From positions 1-6,213 of the forward strand of contig CAMLFI010000162.1 of assembly GCA_946479225.1 (NCBI GenBank): 6,213 nt of DNA, given 5' to 3'. The position numbers and the translations under genes are program-made. The notes under the pieces are model-generated. The model did no database searches. It was not told the origin of the DNA and saw only the letters and a list, made by a program, of their open reading frames with translations. Positions within the stretch are counted from its first letter, which is position 1. Each line of letters opens with the position of its first letter. Origin of the DNA: an uncultured Mucilaginibacter sp. GTDB taxonomy: Bacteria; Bacteroidota; Bacteroidia; Sphingobacteriales; Sphingobacteriaceae. Positions 1 to 3,899 of this stretch are shown here, piece by piece.

Positions 1-911
1 TCAGTTATCCCAACCGGTAACAAACTGGTGGCTTTGTTAGATGTAAGCGCTACCCTGGCCCCGGCGTTTACCTGTACAATACCGGTGGCGGCTTTTTCAG
101 AGTGTGCTATCCATTTTTTCTTTTCAGATGCAGTTTTAGTAGGCAGGAAATGGGTTTGAACGGCAGTATTGTTTAATACATCCAATAAAATATTATCCTT
201 AGTGCCATTTGCAATATGCACAGAAATGCCCAAACGCGCTGTTTTTTGCGACATAGTAGATTTGGTTATCATACCACCTCTCCCAAATTGAGATTTGCCA
301 GATGTAATAAATGAAGAAAAATCGATCTCTGACTCTTTTACTTCGCTAATTACTGATGAACCTTCTAAATTCGGGTCGCCATCATAAATACCATCAACAT
401 TGGTTAATAATATCAATGCCTGGGCATTTAGCATTGACGCGATAAGCCCTGCCAATTCATCATTGTCGGTAAACATTAGTTCGGTTACCGATACCACATC
501 ATTCTCATTAACTATTGGTACAACATTATGTTGCAAAAGTATCTCAAGGCAATTCCTCATATTAAGGTAATGCTGCCTGCCTTTAAAATCATCAGTAGTT
601 ACCAAAACCTGAGAGCAAAGTAAGTTGTGCTGGTCAAACAAATGGGCGTAAATATTGATCAATTTAACCTGCCCGATTGATGCCAAAAGCTGGCGTACGG
701 CAATAGCATCATGTTTATCAGATACAGATATCAAGCTCCTGCCTGCCGCTACCGCGCCTGACGATACCAGGATAACTTCAATGCCTTGTTTTTTTATGGC
801 AGCTATCTGGTCAACCAACTTACCAATACGCACCTGATCTGGCAGGCCGTTACTTTGCGTAAGCACGTTGGAACCAATTTTTATTACAATTCGGCGATAG
901 CTGAAACTCAT
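1..911 (-). CDS. proB: Glutamate 5-kinase (gamma-glutamyl kinase), C-terminus cut by the window edge
   Basis: Cytoplasmic enzyme that phosphorylates L-glutamate with ATP to gamma-glutamyl phosphate, the first and normally proline-inhibited step of proline synthesis. 303 residues are visible and the frame is still open at base 1. The amino-acid-kinase domain covers about residues 5-260: KIGSNVLT at 11-18 (ATP/phosphate-binding Lys11), SSGAVAAGR at 50-58, IVNENDVV at 133-140, TDNDELAG at 148-155, LLTNVDGIYDGDP at 168-180 and the glycine loop GRGGMITK at 210-217. From about 273 a PUA domain begins and is cut after LLPVGIT, so some 60 residues are probably missing compared with the roughly 367-residue E. 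coli protein. The ATG at 909-911 puts the kinase core at the usual distance from the N-terminus; no Shine-Dalgarno is seen. The next enzyme, ProA, is often adjacent in this phylum and would lie past the left edge (inference). Identity is secure. Confidence 0.96.
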   Translation of the reverse strand, partial: MSFSYRRIVIKIGSNVLTQSNGLPDQVRIGKLVDQIAAIKKQGIEVILVSSGAVAAGRSLISVSDKHDAIAVRQLLASIGQVKLINIYAHLFDQHNLLCSQVLVTTDDFKGRQHYLNMRNCLEILLQHNVVPIVNENDVVSVTELMFTDNDELAGLIASMLNAQALILLTNVDGIYDGDPNLEGSSVISEVKESEIDFSSFITSGKSQFGRGGMITKSTMSQKTARLGISVHIANGTKDNILLDVLNNTAVQTHFLPTKTASEKKKWIAHSEKAATGIVQVNAGARVALTSNKATSLLPVGIT

Positions 912-974
912 AATTTCGATTAAAAAACTGCTATAAATATCACAAAAATTAGTTGTTTTAACGAGTTTTGATTG

Positions 975-1010
975 TAAAATGTTCAAAAATATTACAAACT
1001 GTACATTTTA
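975..1010. repeat. Inverted repeat (8-base arms) flanking the candidate proB -7 box
   Basis: The arms TAAAATGT (975-982) and ACATTTTA (1003-1010) are exact reverse complements separated by 20 bases, and the spacer holds the candidate minus-strand -7 element. It could be a binding site for a dimeric regulator, but the arms are nearly all A/T and may well be coincidental in this composition. Confidence 0.25.
984..991 (-). promoter_or_regulatory. Possible Bacteroidota -7 promoter element for proB
   Basis: The minus strand reads TATTTTTG, an exact match to the TAnnTTTG -7 element described for Bacteroidota primary sigma factor promoters, 72 bases upstream of the proB ATG. No TTG is found at the usual -33 spacing (the nearest clear one is about 28 bases upstream of the element). 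In AT-rich DNA such a match can arise by chance, so this is a weak call. Confidence 0.3.
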
Positions 1011-1142
1011 AGGGATTTGCAACTGCTATCGGACTGATTTTTATTGAAAATGAATTCAAAACAGTATTTTTTGATGTAAAAATGACTTTTTTTACTTCAT
1101 TTTGGCTTTTTTATTGGTGGTAGTATAGGGTGTACTTATCCA

Positions 1143-1154
1143 TATCCCGGGATA
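1143..1154. repeat. 12-base perfect palindrome, possible operator
   Basis: TATCCCGGGATA is a perfect palindrome with a GC core set in otherwise AT-rich spacer, about 80 bases before the CvpA-CAP start. It could be an operator for a dimeric regulator. It has no loop and no following T-run, so it is unlikely to be an intrinsic terminator. No second copy was noticed in the window. Confidence 0.3.
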
Positions 1155-1234
1155 AAAACATCTGCATATATGAAATGTTAATTGGATAATTTCATTTTGA
1201 ATGCTTATTCGTTTATTTGTTATACGACTGCTAA

Positions 1235-2185
1235 ATGAATTATATAGACATTATTTTATTATTAGTGATAGTGCTGAGCGTGTGGTTTGATATACAACGC
1301 GGTTTTATTACATCATCGTTATTCCTTCTTTCCTGGATATGCAGCCTAACCGCCGGTTTCCTTATTTATAAGCCTTTTGGCAGGTTATTGTTAAAGGTGT
1401 TACCTGTTGTTGAGTTCTGGATAAACCCGCTTGCTTTTATTTTAATTATTATAACGGCGCGTTTTATTTTTGACAGGATAACTACCCTGATTTTGGATAA
1501 TGTCCCCGAGCGAGTGGATGAGCACATTGTTAATAAAACAGCCGGTATTATTCCTGGGATTGTAAACGGGCTTATATGGGCTGCACTTTTAGCTACGTTT
1601 TTCTTGTTGGTCCCGCTAACTAAGTTGTCCAGAGATACGCGTGATGCCCGTTTTACAAAAATATTAATAGCAAAGGTAAGCTGGCTGGAAAAGAAGGTAT
1701 CGCCAATATTTGGCGAGGCTTTTAACAAAACCCTCCGTAAAGCTACTGTTGACGGTGAGCACGCTATGGTGAGCCTGCCGTTTAAAGTTAAAGACGCAGC
1801 GGTACGCCACGACCTTGAAGCAGAAATGCTGAAGTTGGTTAATAAGGAGCGTGCTGCAAAAGGGTTAAAACCTGTTGAAGCGGATGAAGAACTGGCGAAA
1901 GTTGCGCGTAAACACTCAATGGATATGTTTGTGCGTGGCTATTTTTCGCATTACACGCCCGAACGAAAGAATCCTTTCGATAGGATGCGGGAGGACAATG
2001 TCGTTTTTTTAATGGCCGGCGAAAATCTGGCCCTATCGCAAACATTAGATATGGCGCATGATGGCTTGATGAAATCGCCGGGGCACCGTGCTAATATCCT
2101 TAATCCAACATTCGGTCGCCTTGGTATCGGCATAATGGACGGAGGTATATACGGACTTATGATCACCCAAAATTTCAGAAACTGA
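1235..2185 (+). CDS. CvpA-family membrane protein fused to a C-terminal CAP/SCP domain
   Basis: A 316-residue two-part protein. Residues 1-170 resemble the CvpA family, membrane proteins named for a role in colicin V production in E. coli and linked to envelope function. Four hydrophobic segments are visible at about 5-19, 26-45, 63-79 and 104-127, followed by a charged, probably helical linker. Residues about 190-316 form a bacterial YkwD-like CAP/SCP domain: MLKLVNKERAAKGLKPV (198-214), KHSMDM (226-231), YFSHYTP (236-242), AGENLA (261-266), SPGHRANIL (281-289) and ITQNF (310-314). The putative cavity residues His227, His239, Glu263 and His284 are present; the Trp usually just before SPGH is replaced (GLMKSPGH). 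Bacterial CAP domains are mostly extracytoplasmic, and their biochemical role is generally unknown. An in-frame TAA immediately before the ATG fixes the earliest possible start; no Shine-Dalgarno is seen. The gene is alone on its strand here. Both domain calls are strong; the function is not known. Confidence 0.9.
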   Translation: MNYIDIILLLVIVLSVWFDIQRGFITSSLFLLSWICSLTAGFLIYKPFGRLLLKVLPVVEFWINPLAFILIIITARFIFDRITTLILDNVPERVDEHIVNKTAGIIPGIVNGLIWAALLATFFLLVPLTKLSRDTRDARFTKILIAKVSWLEKKVSPIFGEAFNKTLRKATVDGEHAMVSLPFKVKDAAVRHDLEAEMLKLVNKERAAKGLKPVEADEELAKVARKHSMDMFVRGYFSHYTPERKNPFDRMREDNVVFLMAGENLALSQTLDMAHDGLMKSPGHRANILNPTFGRLGIGIMDGGIYGLMITQNFRN

Positions 2186-2188
2186 CAG

Positions 2189-2917
2189 CTACGGTGCAAG
2201 TTGAACTACCGGACCTATTATTATAAGGGCAGGGTAGGTTAGTTGCTTACTTTCGGCTAATGCTGCCAGGTCTTTAACCACGCCCTTAGCAGATTTTTGT
2301 TGTGGCAATGATGCATGTTGTATAATGGCTGCAGGTGTATCACCTTTGCCAGCCTCAACATATGCGGCTGATATAATTGGGATCTGTTTCATACCCATAT
2401 AAATAATTACCGTTGTGTTGCTTTGCATTGCCAGTTTCAGGTCGGCAGAAAGGGTGCCGTCTTTTTTAGTGCCTGTTATTGCCCAAATACCCTCGCTTAC
2501 CGCACGATGGGTTAAGGGTATATCGCCCAAACCAGAAGCCTGCATACTGGTTATACCGGGTATATAATGCGTTTTAATACCATGTTCTCGCGCGTATAAT
2601 ATCTCTTCAAATCCTCGTCCAAAAATAAATGGATCGCCGCCTTTAAGTCGTACTACTCTGCCCCGGCTAAAGGCAAAGTGCTTTATCATGGCATTTATAT
2701 CTTCCTGTGGTGTGTAAGCGCCGTAAGGCTGTTTACCTACATAAACGTGATCGCAATTTTCGGGAGTTAGTTCAAGCAGTTGTTTGTTGGCTAAATTGTC
2801 ATATAAAACAGCTCCGGCTGTTTGTAATACTTTGTAAGCCTTTACCGTAATAAGTTCTGGGTCGCCGGGGCCGGCTCCAACAACAAACAATTCTGGTATA
2901 ATTTCTTTTTGTTCCAT
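2189..2917 (-). CDS. cobA: Uroporphyrinogen-III C-methyltransferase (SUMT)
   Basis: Transfers two methyl groups from S-adenosylmethionine to C2 and C7 of uroporphyrinogen III, giving precorrin-2, the branch point to siroheme and cobalamin. From the preferred start the protein has 242 residues, near the usual length for a single-domain enzyme. Family motifs are GAGPGDPELIT (14-24), VVRLKGGDPFIFGRGFEE (88-105; Phe103 where many relatives have Gly), YIPGITSMQASG (118-129), DIPLTHRAVSEG (132-143), ITGTKKDG (147-154), IYMGM (172-176) and IGPVVQL (234-240). The frame is open further up to an ATG at 3031, which would add 38 hydrophobic residues. I prefer the ATG at 2915-2917 because the conserved core begins about 10 residues after it and a good -7 element lies inside the extension. 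No CysG-type siroheme-synthase domain is attached. The alternative symbol sumT is also used. Its stop is three bases from the stop of the convergent CvpA-CAP gene. Confidence 0.93.
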   Translation of the reverse strand: MEQKEIIPELFVVGAGPGDPELITVKAYKVLQTAGAVLYDNLANKQLLELTPENCDHVYVGKQPYGAYTPQEDINAMIKHFAFSRGRVVRLKGGDPFIFGRGFEEILYAREHGIKTHYIPGITSMQASGLGDIPLTHRAVSEGIWAITGTKKDGTLSADLKLAMQSNTTVIIYMGMKQIPIISAAYVEAGKGDTPAAIIQHASLPQQKSAKGVVKDLAALAESKQLTYPALIIIGPVVQLAP

Positions 2918-3092
2918 TTTATCCGGGGGAGATGCAATAATCAAGTAAGCAAATATAACCGCTATTTTAAATTTGCTATGGTTAAGAAAAAAAATAAACA
3001 ATGAGCTGACTATTTTAACCGGAAACAGCACCTTTTTACATTAATGCCGTATAAGTATTAATTTTATAAATATTTAAACAACGCCCCTGCAG
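2918..3092. other. Divergent spacer between the methyltransferase and glycosyltransferase genes
   Basis: This 175-base AT-rich spacer lies between two genes that read apart. The minus-strand frame of the methyltransferase stays open through it as far as an ATG at 3031, but that stretch encodes only low-complexity hydrophobic residues. On the plus strand TAATTTTA (3059-3066) is a one-mismatch relative of TAnnTTTG about 26 bases before the glycosyltransferase ATG, too weak to call as a promoter. Confidence 0.6.
2950..2957 (-). promoter_or_regulatory. Candidate Bacteroidota -7 promoter element for the methyltransferase
   Basis: The minus strand reads TATATTTG, an exact TAnnTTTG match, 32 bases before the preferred ATG at 2917. 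Transcription from it would start roughly 25-30 bases ahead of that ATG and downstream of the alternative ATG at 3031, which supports the shorter protein. No TTG lies at the usual -33 spacing, so the match is partial. Confidence 0.4.
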
Positions 3093-3899
3093 ATGAAGCC
3101 TGTTTTTATTCCGCAATACATCAGCGATTATTTGAAAAATAATAATCATTCGGCGGCAACGCTACAAACAATAACTGATGCCTATAATCGCAACCTGGTA
3201 AAAGACGGTGTTCCCGATATTTCTATAGTCATGCCTGCTTATAACGAAGAGGAGAATATTGTGCCGACCTTAGCTTCGTTGTGTAATAACTTAACAGGGA
3301 AAAACGTAGAGATAATTGTAGTGAACAATAACTCAAAAGATAAAACAGAGGAATTGGTTAAAGCATGCGGAGTAACCTGCATTCTGCAAACCATACAGGG
3401 GATAACACCTGCACGCAATTTTGGCCTTCAGCATGCTCGGGGCAAATATATTTTAAACGCCGATGCAGATACTATCTACCCACGGAACTGGATAGAGGAG
3501 ATGACCAAGCCGCTTGAAAAGCCGAGTGTTGCTATTACTTATGGCATTTTTTCATTTATACCTATTGGTAGTACAGGTAGAGTTACTTATTATTTTTATG
3601 AGTGGTTTGCCGAGTTAACTCGTTTTTATAATAGGTATAAAAAAAGCGAAGCTGTAAATGTATATGGCTTTAATTCCGGTTTTAGACGAGAACAGGGTTT
3701 GCAGGTTGATGGCTTTAACCATCCTCCGGGAACTAACGAAGATGGACATTTGGCACTTAAATTAACCGATAAGGGTTTTGGGAAAATGTATCGCGTAAGC
3801 AACGCTGTGGTATGGACGACTGATCGCAGGATACAAATAGACGGCGGCCTATGGAAAGCCACAGCCAAGCGTTTAAAACGAGTGCTAAATATTAAGTAG
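3093..3899 (+). CDS. Family 2 glycosyltransferase (GT-A fold)
   Basis: A 268-residue inverting glycosyltransferase of the GT2 type, expected to move a sugar from a nucleotide-sugar donor to a glycan or lipid acceptor at the cytoplasmic face of the membrane. The core starts at about residue 43: ISIVMPAYNEEENI (43-56), EIIVVNNNSKDKT (73-85), GITPARNFGLQHARGKYI (103-120), the metal-binding DAD (124-126) in LNADADTIYP, and GTNEDGHLALKL (213-224), whose ED (216-217) is the likely catalytic-base region. The C-terminus is rich in Lys and Arg (WKATAKRLKRVLNIK), which might help membrane contact. There is no clear transmembrane helix; 146-159 is only moderately hydrophobic. The ATG is the first after an in-frame TAA at 3075-3077, with no Shine-Dalgarno. 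Donor, acceptor and pathway cannot be told from the sequence, and no other glycan genes are in view. The last 8 bases overlap the end of the convergent kinase gene. Confidence 0.92.
   Translation: MKPVFIPQYISDYLKNNNHSAATLQTITDAYNRNLVKDGVPDISIVMPAYNEEENIVPTLASLCNNLTGKNVEIIVVNNNSKDKTEELVKACGVTCILQTIQGITPARNFGLQHARGKYILNADADTIYPRNWIEEMTKPLEKPSVAITYGIFSFIPIGSTGRVTYYFYEWFAELTRFYNRYKKSEAVNVYGFNSGFRREQGLQVDGFNHPPGTNEDGHLALKLTDKGFGKMYRVSNAVVWTTDRRIQIDGGLWKATAKRLKRVLNIK

Larger units (their letters stand above)
912..1234. other. Divergent intergenic region between proB and the CvpA-CAP gene
   Basis: This 323-base stretch separates two genes that read away from each other, so it must hold promoters for both unless one is transcribed from elsewhere. 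It is very AT-rich, with many T and A runs. I find no reading frame longer than a few codons that looks coding, and no tRNA-like fold. It contains a candidate proB -7 box, a pair of 8-base inverted arms around that box, and a 12-base GC-centred palindrome nearer the plus-strand gene. No exact TAnnTTTG match was found on the plus strand for the CvpA-CAP gene. Confidence 0.8.

Noticed and set aside
655..837. Plus-strand open frame of 60 codons
   Set aside because: It lies antisense within the well-supported proB gene and its product has no recognisable motif.
1079..1112. Possible intrinsic terminator: AAAATGA / TCATTTT arms followed by a T-run
   Set aside because: The stem has one G-C pair in seven and an 11-base loop, and no plus-strand gene ends upstream of it.
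1171..1194. TGAAAT / ATTTCA inverted arms before the CvpA-CAP gene
   Set aside because: Six A/T-rich bases with a 12-base spacer are expected by chance in this composition.
1366..2199. Three minus-strand open frames opposite the CvpA-CAP gene
   Set aside because: They are antisense to a gene with two clear conserved domains, and their translations look like non-coding read-through of the opposite strand.
3626..3868. Minus-strand open frame of 80 codons opposite the glycosyltransferase
   Set aside because: It is antisense to the conserved NED region of the GT2 gene and has no family resemblance.
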